64,000 nt of DNA from Helopsaltes ochotensis. Taxonomy: Eukaryota > Chordata > Aves > Passeriformes > Locustellidae. The stretch's first letter is position 1; every line of letters starts with the position of its first letter. The notes under the pieces were generated by a model. That model did not search any database, was not told where the DNA came from, and was given only the letters and a program-made list of their open reading frames with translations. The stretch spans positions 162,614 to 226,613 of the forward strand of contig VXBM01001234.1 in NCBI GenBank assembly GCA_013400155.1, written 5' to 3'. Below, in pieces: positions 50,931-61,560 of this stretch. Made by a program: the position numbers and the translations under genes.

Positions 50931-51019
50931 TCCTTTTCTCAGCAAACCAGTTTTTTGAGTTACCAAATTTTAATAGCTAACTGCCTTTCCCCCCCCTCCC
51001 CCTTTTTTTTTTTCTCCTT

Positions 51020-51041
51020 TTTATTGCAGATCTGCAATAAA
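51020..51041. repeat. Perfect 22-bp palindrome
   Basis: The half-site 'tttattgcaga' is followed directly by its exact reverse complement with no spacer, centred on an AGATCT at 51,028-51,033. It lies at the end of a polypyrimidine tract. Confidence 0.9.
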
Positions 51042-54000
51042 TGCAGTTTTTAGTAGCTGGTCTTGAATGCCGATAAAAGCTCATGCTTGAGTTCAAGCCT
51101 GACTGAAACATGCCTTTTTGAGGTGCTATGCAATGTCGACATGGTTTTGTTCAAGGCTGTGGATTCAAATTCTTGTTCTTCCGCAGATTTAGTGTGTTCT
51201 TCTGAGTAAGGACTTTGAAGTACTGCTGACCATACATTTTTTTCTTTACAGTCTGCTTAACATTCTCCAAGGGACAGGGGTTGTTAGCATGTATTTATAT
51301 CAGGATGCGAATTGCATACTACAAAAATCAGCAGAATTTATTTTTCTGCTTGTTGACTCTTCACACCTACCTCACCTTTCTTTCCCTTGACCTGCCATAT
51401 TACCCTTTTTGATCTAAGGACCTCAATCACCATGGAGAGTTGAACTCCCAGGATGAATCCTCATCCTCTAGTCTTTTCAATTCTGTTCATTCCTTGGTAA
51501 AAAGTGCTGTTTAGACATGCTTCTCTGTGATATGTCATCACCAGTGTTGAATCTGCATGGCAAAACCAGAAATTTACACCTACCACTTCTTTCCTCCTCC
51601 CCTTTCCTCATGGTTTCTGGGCCCAAAAGGGAATACATTTCTAATGGACATTTATCTCTTCTAATTATAGACTTTTTTACCCTGTCTGATTATCAGCTTC
51701 TGATCTGAAATATTTTGTGAGGCAGCCTCTCACTTTTCCCTCTGAGTTAATGTAGCATCTGGAGATATGGAACTTCTGCTCTGCGTTAAATTCAGATGCG
51801 CTGAGCAGCACCCTGCAGGGTATCACAGGTTTTCAAACAGACCAAGCTGAATAAACCCCTCTGCTTCACTAGAAACATGATAATTCCCTTTTTTCTGTTT
51901 TCACCTGGGAACATTCCAAGGTTTTTAAGGAAGACAAACCCAAAAGCTGCATTAAGACCAAAGCCAAGAGGTGCTTGTCGGCATTAAACGAGGGTATATC
52001 TATCTCTGCTTTGCAGTTCTGTGTGGAGATAGGAGACTGGGTGTAGCATCCCTTTCCTTCACAGCTACCCTGCTTTCAGTGGAGGGAGAGCCTTCCTACA
52101 GACCTCTTCATTCTGGAAAATTATCAGGAAATATTAGGAACAGCCCCATCAAGGTCAGATGCTTTCATAGCTGGAGAGAGGCAGTGTTTACTCCTAGTTT
52201 TCAAACTGCCTATTTGCCCCATTTTTTGGCTTTCCTTCCCTCCCTTTAGGTTCAATTTTTTTTTTAATCAAAAATTAATTCCAGATATTAGAGGTATTCC
52301 AGAAACCAGTGGTTTCTTCCAGCTGAAGAAATCACATCATTCTTGTCTAGTGGTCTTGATCAGGCTTTTCCTTTCACAACAAAAAAATCCAGTTGGAGAC
52401 TGAACAAATTCTGAAAATTAATAAACTCAGTTTTAGAAACTATAATTTTCTGTTAAAGTCATGAAATTCCCAACCAGTTTTGACTAGAGAATCAGGTTTC
52501 CAGGGCCAGTAGGAGCTAAGCCTGGCACACCAAGCAAGATTCTCACTCTTTTCTCTCTAGAGGAAGAGTTGCAAAACAGGCCAAGTGTTTGGGTTTTCAG
52601 ACGGCAAACTGCAAAATTGTGGCTACTGGCATCATTTGTCCCTATCATTTTTCATCCAGCAATCAATCCCCTTACATCATCAGCTAGGAGAAGAGAGTTT
52701 GATGAAAATCATGATTAAGGATGTGAGTGGGAAAAGTGGGGTTCGACTGTTTGGCTCAGACACGGGAAACCTGTCCATGTTGTGAAGGGCATATGGTAGT
52801 AAAGTTAGGACTTCTTCCTTTTTCACCCAATGCACCCTATAGCTTTATCCTTTTTCTCCTGCAATCTCCAGATGATACAGGTGCTGCTATAAATGACATT
52901 TCAGCTTTTTATAACTTCAGACACACAGATTACCTCCCCAGCCATCCTTTTACTGCTGAGAGTGGGTGAAAAAAAAAGTTTTAAACAATGTGCTTTCCAC
53001 TCATCAAGTTCTATCTATTTCAGTAAAAGAAGTAAGTGGAAAAAGAAAGGCAACAATGATTGCATGGCAACATTCATGCACTTTGGGTGAAGGATTATAT
53101 TTTGCTAAACCTTCCAGGAAAATAAACCTGAGGAAAACAAGAATGCTTTATAGAGGTATGAGACTCTTTTGTCACCAATCAGTGATGTTTTGGCTTGCTA
53201 TGATTTCTTCATTGCCGCTCTCCATCTTCAGCAGGATTTATCATTCTGAGTAATCTTGCTTTTTTTGGCCTCTTTGCCTACCGATTTAGCTAAATTAGTA
53301 GCATATACACCAGAAAGTCTCTCTTCCAATGATATTTTTATTTGTTTTTCTACTGAAATTGTGGCTCCTGTTTAATAGATAAGTCTAGAATGATGAAAAA
53401 AAAGGAAAGGTGAAAACAAAAATATCTTTAATGAACTTGTTTGGAGGAATTGTTGAGAAGTCAGGAACCCTATTTTTCATGAGCATATACTTACAAGTTC
53501 ATTTCAACAGCTGCCTTCTGAGGTGTTTTTCTGTTTTGAGTAACAGGAATTTGAAGATATTTAGCTGGAATTTGTTTTTTGAGTTGAAGAGGTAAAAAGA
53601 GGGAAAGCAACCCATCCAATTTCTGAATCGTCATCCGAGCGGGAGCACTGCTTGCTCCTTGTTACCAGTAACAAAGAGGAGCCCACAGTGGCTGCACTCC
53701 TAATTTTGGCACCTCAGTTTAGTGGCTAAGGCTGTCTGGAAGGAATCCCAGATTATGTCCTCTTTTCCATCTTCTTCCATTTGTACTTAAATGAACACAG
53801 CTCCTGCAGCCCTTCTAGCAGGATCACGAATTACTTAAATGTGCTGAAAATGAGGTATAACAGGGACATATTAAATGAACCTGTTGAACATCATTATCAC
53901 TAGGAACTCAAATAAGTGAGACATTGCTAATTATACCACTGTCCTTGGCCTTCAAGCTGACTAGAAACTTTCATTGAGGGTAAGAATTTGATTGGATTTG

Positions 54001-54218
54001 TGAAAAAAAAAAGAAAAAAAATGTATCAAATAGTCTTCCTTTAGCCCATCCTTTCTATGCAATTGTCTGCCAACCATGTAAGAGAGTGGTTCCTGTCTTT
54101 CCATCCTGCAACCCAAAATCTCATGTTCAGCCCTTTTGACACAGACCTGCATATTCTCAGTGATGAAAACATTAGTATTTTACTGCTGACACCCCACTTC
54201 TGAGCAGATAGCATTTAT

Positions 54219-54262
54219 GTAATAAATAATAAGTATAATTATAATAATAATAAATATAATAA
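54219..54262. repeat. (TAA)n-like microsatellite
   Basis: Imperfect TAA/ATA units over about 44 bases. Confidence 0.85.
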
Positions 54263-54361
54263 GGGAGAAGATTTGGAAATAACCAGTAATCTGAATATCT
54301 TTTACCAACACTGAGGGGGCAGGACATGAAACAAGAAGATGGAGCCATGTACTTAAGCTGG

Positions 54362-54522
54362 AGAAGTATTGTCTGAAAGAATCATCACTGGAAATGCTAA
54401 AAAAATGTGTAGATGTGGCGCTTGGGGACATGGTTTAGTGGTGGAGCTGGCAGTGTTAGATTAATGGTTGGACTCAAAATTAGAAGGTGTTTCCAATCTT
54501 AATTATTCCATAGGTTTATGAC
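54362..54522 (+). mobile_element. CR1 LINE 3' fragment
   Basis: 'atcatcactggaaatgctaa', 'tgtgtagatgtggcgcttgg', 'ggacatggtttagtggtgga', 'gctggcagtgttagattaat' and a decayed 'attattccataggtttatga' tail follow the CR1 3' end closely, on the plus strand. Confidence 0.93.
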
Positions 54523-56157
54523 ACCAAGAGTTCTTTGCTGGAAAGTGTTGATTCAAGGTTCACGTTCATGAAATGTGCCTTGAGAATGTTTGATGTCACT
54601 GGACATTTTGACTTGCATCCAGTGTGGCTGAAGAGGAAATGCAGGCTCCAGGAAACTATTAAATCACTGACATTGCTAGCAACCAAAGCCTGTTAGGACC
54701 AGGTACATGGGGTAGCTGTGGGTGTACAGAAAAAGAAGTTCTTGTACCCAACAGGATTTAATCTCTATTGTAAAATGGCCTGCAAGAGAACAAAAAAAAC
54801 ACTCCATCATCTCCAGATGATTTTCTCTTGAAAATCACACTTTTGGGCTAAGTCCCTATCAACAGAATTACCATTAGTAATATTAGCAATCATAACCTGT
54901 TTTATTTCTGGCAAGTATTCATTTCATCAGTTTAAAGGAAAAGTTAGTGGAAAGAGGAAGGAGTGACTTGGTTCCTATTAAAGCCTTCTTTGTCTTATAA
55001 CACAGATGGAATTCATATAGATAGCTGAAACTGCTGAAAAATATGAAAGATTATTATAAATAAAGCATCAAAAGGTAGAAAATACCAGAGAGGATAATTT
55101 CATTGTCATATTTTTATATGAAAATTATTTCCCAGGCAAATGTTGCCTGTTTGGAGAAGTTGAAAATAACTGTAAATACATCCTTCTGCATGTCACAGAA
55201 CAAAACAGTTTTAAAGTTTAAACCCCATTATTTTAGAAGAGCCATTTATTTCAAGTAGGTGGCAATTTTGTTCCCCTCCCCCAGCCCACAGTACTCAGTT
55301 GCTATTCACCTCTCACAATTTTCATCTAGCCTGCTCTTTAGAGTCCAATTGCAATCTTTAAAGTAGTCATCTATTTCTAATGGAAATCTCCACATCCAGC
55401 TCTTTGAGCCACTTTCCCAAACTCTAAATAAATTGCCTCAGGTTGTAGAGTTAGTAATGACACTAAGTGGTGGAGGCCTTTCATGAAATGTTCTGAACCT
55501 CAATTCTCTTCTCACCCTTTCTTTTGTCCACTGCTGTGTGCATTTTTGCAGATTTTCAACAATTGCACAGTCAAGTGGAACTGATGACTTTATTCTCCTG
55601 CAACAGAATTTGGGAAATTTGCCAGATAAGTGGGTATGAGAAAGAGCATATAAACGGGGTCAGCTGAAGTAGAATTGGATCTTGAAAGAGCAGTAAATAC
55701 TCAGCTCCCACAAAGTACTTTTCTTGGCAAGAATGATCTCTTCAGGGAGAGAAAGAGGAAATCAGAAGGTGACTTATGTTACTGATCTTGCTTCCTACTT
55801 CTTTCCTACAATGGATGTCTGCAGTGAACTGGAAGTTTTTGAAAGCCAGGTGGGGTATGACAGCACTCAGAGTGCTCTGCGGGCACCCTCCTTGTGGAAG
55901 TGCTGGAATGAGAGATGACCTCAGAGGATGTGAGAGCATTACCTGTGAAAAATCTCAAGTATGTCCAAGTGCCTGTCTGAGATGCTGGAGGTGCTGGCTG
56001 AGAAATGATTCAGGACAATAAGTCTCAGGTAATTACTGGCTTCTCTGGTACACAGCCCTTGACATAAAGGAACAATAATTCTAACGGCAGTATTAGATTT
56101 ATCTTCAGAACCCATAAAATGGTATAAGGTGGACACTCAGGAACAAAGTATCAAAAA
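54523..56157. other. Unique sequence, no gene recognised
   Basis: No repeat, RNA or gene was recognised. Overlapping short open frames at 55,724-56,021 lack any domain or codon pattern. Confidence 0.5.
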
Positions 56158-56390
56158 AATCATGGAATGGTTTGTGTTGAAAGGGATTTTAAATTTCATT
56201 TCACAGCCCTGCCATTGTCAGGGATACCTTCCACTATCCCAGGTTGTTCCAAGCCCTGTCCAACCTGGCCCTGGACACTTTCAGGGATGGGGCAGCCACA
56301 GCTTCTCTGGGTATGCTGTGCCAGGGCCTCCCCACTCTTCCAGGGAAGAACTTCTTCCCAATATCCCATCTAACCCTGCTCTCTGCCAAT
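56158..56390 (-). mobile_element. CR1 LINE 3' fragment
   Basis: 'atcatggaatggtttgtgtt', 'cagggataccttccactatc', 'ggttgttccaagccctgtcc', 'atggggcagccacagcttct' and 'aagaacttcttcccaatatc' give the reverse of an avian CR1 3' end, closely related to the copy at 5.5 kb. The element is on the minus strand, 5'-truncated, with its tail at the low coordinate. Confidence 0.94.
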
Positions 56391-56724
56391 ATTAGATAAG
56401 AGAAATGTTTGGCTGAGATTACTGTCTTCTGGAACAGAAGGCTACATGGACAACACAAAAGAAGCAGGTGTCCTGCTGAAAAACGATTGTGGACATGTAG
56501 GTACTCAAGCGTGTATAAATATCCAATGCTGTCATTAAGAGGGCAAATGCAGCCCTGAAGCTCTAAGCAGGGGAATTATCAAATAAAGAAGGGAAGCAAT
56601 GTTCCTTGGTAAGGAAGATGGTGTCTTAGTTCTGGTTTCTACACTTTAAAAGAGGCTGTGTGTGAGTCCCAGAAGCAATCAGAGAAACATTACAAGCATG
56701 ATTTAGAGCAGGGAAAACCTGTCT
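56391..56724. other. Unique sequence, no feature recognised
   Basis: About 330 bases between two CR1 copies. Part may be a further extension of the ancient relic that follows, but I could not align it by eye. Confidence 0.45.
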
Positions 56725-57105
56725 CACCATGAGAAATTTAAGAAGTCAAATCTATCTAGTTTATCCAGGAGTATAGTAAAAAGGGAATTGGTCATGGTCT
56801 ACAAATATCTGTGTTAGGAGGAGATTTTAGAAAATAGACAATTTTTTAATTATGGAGACTTGGTAGTCTGAAACAAAGCTATTGTGAACCCAGAGTAGGA
56901 ATGCAAGTGTGCATTTTAAACTGTGAAGATAATTAACCATTGAAACAGTTTAACTGAGTATATGGAAGATTTTCTGTCACTTGAAAATGAGCTAAAGATA
57001 AACTATTATTTAAACTCAATTAAGTGCCTGGTGCAGACATAGCTACAAGGTTTTGTGGTCTGGTATTACGCACATCAGATTGAAGGCTATGACTATCTCT
57101 TCTAA
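56725..57105 (+). mobile_element. Ancient amniote-type CR1 relic
   Basis: The order 'ttggtcatggtctacaaata', 'attatggagacttggtagtc', 'gaagataattaaccattgaa', 'acagtttaactgag', 'ggaagattttctgtcacttg' and, further on, 'aaactcaattaagtgcctgg' follows the RT C-terminus and 3' region of old amniote CR1 elements. The 'attaaccattgaaacagttt' block, part of a well-conserved coding segment in that family, is the strongest link. It is heavily decayed with no open frame. The call was made by eye, without an alignment. Confidence 0.65.
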
Positions 57106-60099
57106 ATTATAATTCCTCATTAATCATTTCTATATCAAAGGGATACTTTTTTAGAAAGGGCAGGAATTACTCTGAAGACTGCAATTAAGAACACTACATT
57201 ATCACATATTTAATTATATTCCAACATAAATGAGCTATAACATTTAAAAGGCTTTAAGAAATAAAACCCTCTGCATTGCTCTGGGCTTGCTATTTCTGTC
57301 CTGAGTAGTCAATGTTCACAGATTCATTTTCTGGTTTTTTAGACATCATCAGCCATCTGACCTCACCTCAGAATTTCACAATAGAATGGGAAACCATCTT
57401 CTGTTCTTTGTTATTCTCTGGGATCAAACCCCCACCTCCACTGAAGGGACAAAACAAGTGTTGGCAAGATTGATTTTGTTTGGTTTAAAGCAGTCTTTTA
57501 AAGAATCTCATGACAACACTGCTATCTTCCATGCCAGCTTCTCCATGATGATGTTAGTCACCTGACTGACAGAAATCCTCTGAGAAAAATGAGAATAAAA
57601 ATCTGAAATGCTGCTGCTGCTAGATCATTAATGATACAAGGATGAAGCAGAGGATTTGTGTATGAGCTCTGCATCATGGCTGTAAATGTTATAGAGCTGA
57701 GGAAAAGCAAATCCCAAGATTACAAACCAGTGCGCAACCGCTGGCGAGGGAGATGTTCATCCTTCATCATGATCCTGCAAGGCACAGCAAGTCACTGAGG
57801 TCAGCAGGACACAGAGACTTATACTTCTGAAATATAAACCTGTGCTTGCTAAAGGAATTGCTCACATCATCCACAACTTGAGAAGTCTGCTGCCATTCAT
57901 GCACTATTAGCGTGAGGCATGAAAGAAGTTGTGGATTTATCATTATTCCTTACACCAAGGAATACTTTCTGCAATATCAAGTCAACCCACCACCAAATCT
58001 GTATGAACTTCAGAGAATTCAACAGTTTGTAGGATTTCCATGCAAGATCAATGGGGTCTAAGGAAAATCTGCAGGTGTTTCTGCCCCTCCCAGGCAGCTC
58101 ACTGCAAATATTCCTTTCTAAATATTGCTGCAGGGAAGTGAAGCATAAAAAATGTACAGAACCTTAAGAAGATCTTGAACACAATTGTGGGAGCAAAACA
58201 GTGACTCTCACAGCAGTAACAAAAAATCTGAAAGGTCTACATGAACGGACAAGTGTCACAAGCTGCTTCTGCACCTATTGAAATTCTTTGGACTTTCAAA
58301 AACATTGAATTAAATGCAACACCATATTTTAACAAAATGAAGGAGTCCATAAACAGAGACGTACAGAATTTCCAAAAGTTATACGGATTAAAAAATATAT
58401 TCTCTACTACCAAAAGTGAAACTCTTTGGATTAGAAATCAACCTGCATGCTGCAATTGTGTTCAGTTTCAATGTCAGAGTAGAGGTAAACAAATGAAAAA
58501 ATGGTGAAGGGAAGGCTGTAGTTTTTGCTTTAGGAGGTGAAATACACTTTAAAAGTTCATTTTTCATGAAGAGAAAGCTTAAGGAGGAATTTTCCCTATA
58601 CCACAGTGGAAACAATCTGTTTTATTCAGACTGGATCATATAATTTCCATTGCATTAGGGTATTTGTTTTAAGTAGTTTGGTGTGTAAACCAATATGCAG
58701 GTTTTTTTTTTTTTTCCCTCAGTAACTTTGCAAACTTTTGTCTCTGAGACCAACATATTTGTTGTGGTTTTGACCTCCTGCAGTGCGTTGACCTCCTGTC
58801 TAGAAGGGACAGAGTCAATGTGCCACAAAACTAACATGAAAACCATTCAGGGCTTGTGTGGCTAAATGAGTCACTACCCATATGTGTGCTTTTTACTGTA
58901 CTCGGGGTGAAGGAGCTTCCTTTCCCCTCTGTTTATGAGAAAGAATTACCTTGAGGACTTACAAAATACTGTGGCATGTTCTTGCTACCCTCTGGGCAAT
59001 TGAGCAAATCAAACCACACTTGATTTTCATAAGACAGGTAATTATCATAAACTGGATAACTCATAGCCACAAAATGACAACTCAAAAAAGCCGTGGACTC
59101 TAGAGGTCCCCTCTGGCTCTAAGACACAGCAGTTCCCATACTTCACTCAATTTAAACCACCCTGAAATGACATTAGGTTTCCCTATCTAGGAGAGAAACA
59201 AAACTACATTTGCAGCTTTATGGTAACACTGTTATTTGCCCCCCATAATTTCAACCCTTTTCACAGTCTTCTGGTACAGCTTGTGTGAGAAAATCTTCCC
59301 TTGTCAAGACAATGTCAAAAAATTAATTTTTTAACGTAAAAAAAGTAAAAAAATTGATTTTTGACATTTGACAATTTTTAAGATCATCTTATCTTCTCCC
59401 TCTAACCCAAAGCTCCTGATGGAACCATCCCTCCAGTCTGCACAGTTCAGTCTTGATTAATCAGTGTTTTCAATAGGAAATAAATTTGTTACCTGGCAAT
59501 TTTTAAGCTGGTTCTAACAAGAACAGGCAAAGATCACAGTGTGATTACAACCTTCTTTCTCTTAGGGCATTTCCCTTCCACCAAGATATCTCTGGACACC
59601 CATTCTTGCCTTTCAGTTGTTCTTCCATCTGCTGACATCAAAACTTCCCCATAGGAAACACCTGCCTGAGCTGGGAAAGGCAGTGGGAAGTTTCTCATAG
59701 TGCTATGGGAGAGTTTGAACAGAGAAGGAGATTGGAGATCTTTTATTCAATTTTTGGACTCTTCCTTGGCCTGCCTTGCTTTGTTGCCAAGGTCTTGAAA
59801 GAGCAGCCCCAGCTTGAGCTATGTAATTCCCAACTCAGATATAGCTGCCAGCAGTAAAAACTCAATGACAACTTTCATCCTGGAAACCTCCATAAGAGAT
59901 ACATGGAAATTGGGAAGAAAGTGAATCATAGAATGGACACATCCATTGGTCTCTTAAAATTCATAAGTATCATCCCAATATTGGCCCATTCTTGTGCTGT
60001 GTAAAAAAACTCAAAAAAGTCTTCACATTGGTACAAGATGAAATAGATTGTACCAACAGTGTAGTCAGTGATCAAAATTAAAAAGTGGGGCCCCAAAAT
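57106..60099. other. Unique sequence up to the retroviral LTR, no gene recognised
   Basis: It contains an A/T-rich inverted repeat (59,313-59,366) and a T-run at 58,702-58,715. The 88-codon plus-strand frame at 58,241-58,507 has no recognisable motif. A lone 'gaatcatagaatgg' at 59,926-59,939 is too short to call a CR1 copy. Confidence 0.5.
59313..59366. repeat. A/T-rich inverted repeat
   Basis: The left arm 'tgtcaaaaaattaatttttt' and the right arm 'aaaaaaattgatttttgaca' are near reverse complements, separated by about a dozen bases. They could form an imperfect hairpin with a stem of about 20 pairs. A second 'tgaca'-like block follows. Confidence 0.75.
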
Positions 60100-60624
60100 T
60101 ATTATGACATTTTGGAAAAAGCAAAAAGAATTATGAAGAGATGAATTTCTACTGATTTTTTTTGGAAGCGAAACCTTAATTTTTATTAATTTTTTTAAAT
60201 ATTACCTGGTCATTGAGATACTCATGTACAGGATAATTCTTTCTGGTTTATGAGAGAAAACTGGGGATCTGATTGATTGGTGAGAGTAAGAATATGAGAG
60301 AAGTCACGAAGTCATTAGGAGGAGGAAAGGGCTATAACTTATATGTATCCATGAATATATCTGTTGCGCATTGTGAGGAAAACAATGATATTCTTGGATA
60401 ATAGAACTTAAAAAGAAAAAAGAAATAATTTTTACAGACTGTAACAACAAATTTTGGACCTTGAGGTCATGGGTTATGGCAAGTGCTAGAACATGAGTTG
60501 ACCTAACCATTAATGTTCCCAGCTCCTGCAGTATCTTTCATTGCAGTCACAGTTTAAAGGTACAGAGCACAGTATACAGAACAGACAATTGGGGATACAA
60601 GTATCATAAAGTTAGTCTAGGACA
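60100..60624 (-). repeat. 3' LTR of the ERVL provirus (inner edge precise, outer edge approximate)
   Basis: The LTR starts with TGTC at 60,624, immediately after the polypurine tract. Inside it, in proviral orientation, there is a TATA-like CATATAAG at 60,338-60,345 and a polyadenylation signal AATAAA at 60,182-60,187, about 280 and 440 bases from the start. That spacing suits U3, R and U5. I could not fix the terminal CA, so the outer end is set about 80 bases after the AATAAA by inference. Confidence 0.65.
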
Positions 60625-60637
60625 TTCCACCCCTTAT
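60625..60637 (-). promoter_or_regulatory. Polypurine tract of the ERVL provirus
   Basis: On the minus strand the purine-rich 'aaggggtggaa' directly precedes the TGTC that opens the LTR. This is the usual arrangement for the primer of plus-strand DNA synthesis. It is interrupted by one T. Confidence 0.8.
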
Positions 60638-60753
60638 GCTCATATTGTTCACTTACTACTAAACTAAAAAAATTCTAACTCTACACACACATACTTTATA
60701 TATACAGAAAATGGCAGTAACATTTAGCAAACAATGATATTTACACATGTTTC

Positions 60754-61560
60754 TCACCTAACAATTAGATCTCCCTGAGGTACACTCCATGTTGTTTCAT
60801 CTTTCTGTATTATCTACCATGTGTAACTTGGTCCTTGAGCAAAGACAACCCCACGGATGGGTTTGTCTGTACTTGAGGCAGATTTGATTCAAACAGTTTT
60901 TCTTAACAAACTTTTTACATGTACTACTGGGACTTTATTTCTGTTTAGTTTAAGTAGAATCTCAGACTGGGCAGGGTTTGCTCTGTTGGTGGAACCTTGG
61001 GTGTTAACTAACAAGGTGGTTTTTGCTAAATGCTGCTCCAAATTTTTGAAAGATCTACTCAATGCTTTCAAGGTAGTTTTTAATAGTCCATTGTATCTCT
61101 CCACTTTCCCAGCAGCTGGTGCATGGTAGGGGATATGGTACACTTGCTTAATGCCATGTTCCCTAGCCCCGGTCTTGATAAGGCTATTTTTGAAATGAGT
61201 CCTATTGTCTGATTCAATCTTCTCAGGGGTATTATACCTCTAAAGAACTTGCTTTTTAAGACACAGAATGATGTTACAGGCTGTAGCATGAGGCACAGGT
61301 TAAGTCTCTAGCTATCCCGTGATGGTTTTTACTATTGTGACCATGTAGCGCTTGCCTTGGTGTGTCTGGGGCAGTGTAATATAATTAATCTGCAAGGTCT
61401 CTCTATACTTATATTTGGACCCACTGTCCACTATACTGTAGGGGCTTTACTCGCTTGACCTGCTTGATGGCAACACACGTCTCACAGTCATGGATAACTT
61501 GAGAAATGTTGTCTATGGTTAGATCTACTTCTTGGTCTCATGCCTACCTATAGGTGGCAT
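60754..61560 (-). pseudogene. ERVL pol: integrase, inactivated
   Basis: A retroviral integrase would join viral DNA to the host chromosome. The best-preserved part is the 85-codon open stretch at 60,889-61,143, which contains GKVERYNGLLKTTLKA with the catalytic Glu at 61,099-61,101. In the same frame, TPEKIESDNRTHF carries the second catalytic Asp at 61,207-61,209, exactly 36 codons before the Glu (the D-35-E spacing). The first catalytic position, at 61,384-61,386 in QINYITL, reads Asn instead of Asp. In-frame stops occur at 61,312, 61,300, 61,240 and 60,889. A CETC pair fitting the N-terminal zinc-binding motif is at 61,475-61,486 but in another frame, so at least one frameshift lies between them. 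The C-terminal domain fades out at a stop at 60,754. The fold is recognisable but the enzyme is dead. Confidence 0.88.

Larger units (their letters stand above)
49350..54361. other. Unique sequence with small repeats, no gene recognised
   Basis: About 5 kb with no gene or transposon I can name. It includes a 15-bp minisatellite, a polypyrimidine run (50,989-51,020), a 22-bp palindrome and a TAA-rich microsatellite, each listed separately. Confidence 0.5.

Noticed and set aside
59926..59975. 'gaatcatagaatgg' resembling a CR1 tail
   Set aside because: The following bases do not match the CR1 3' end, and the match is too short.
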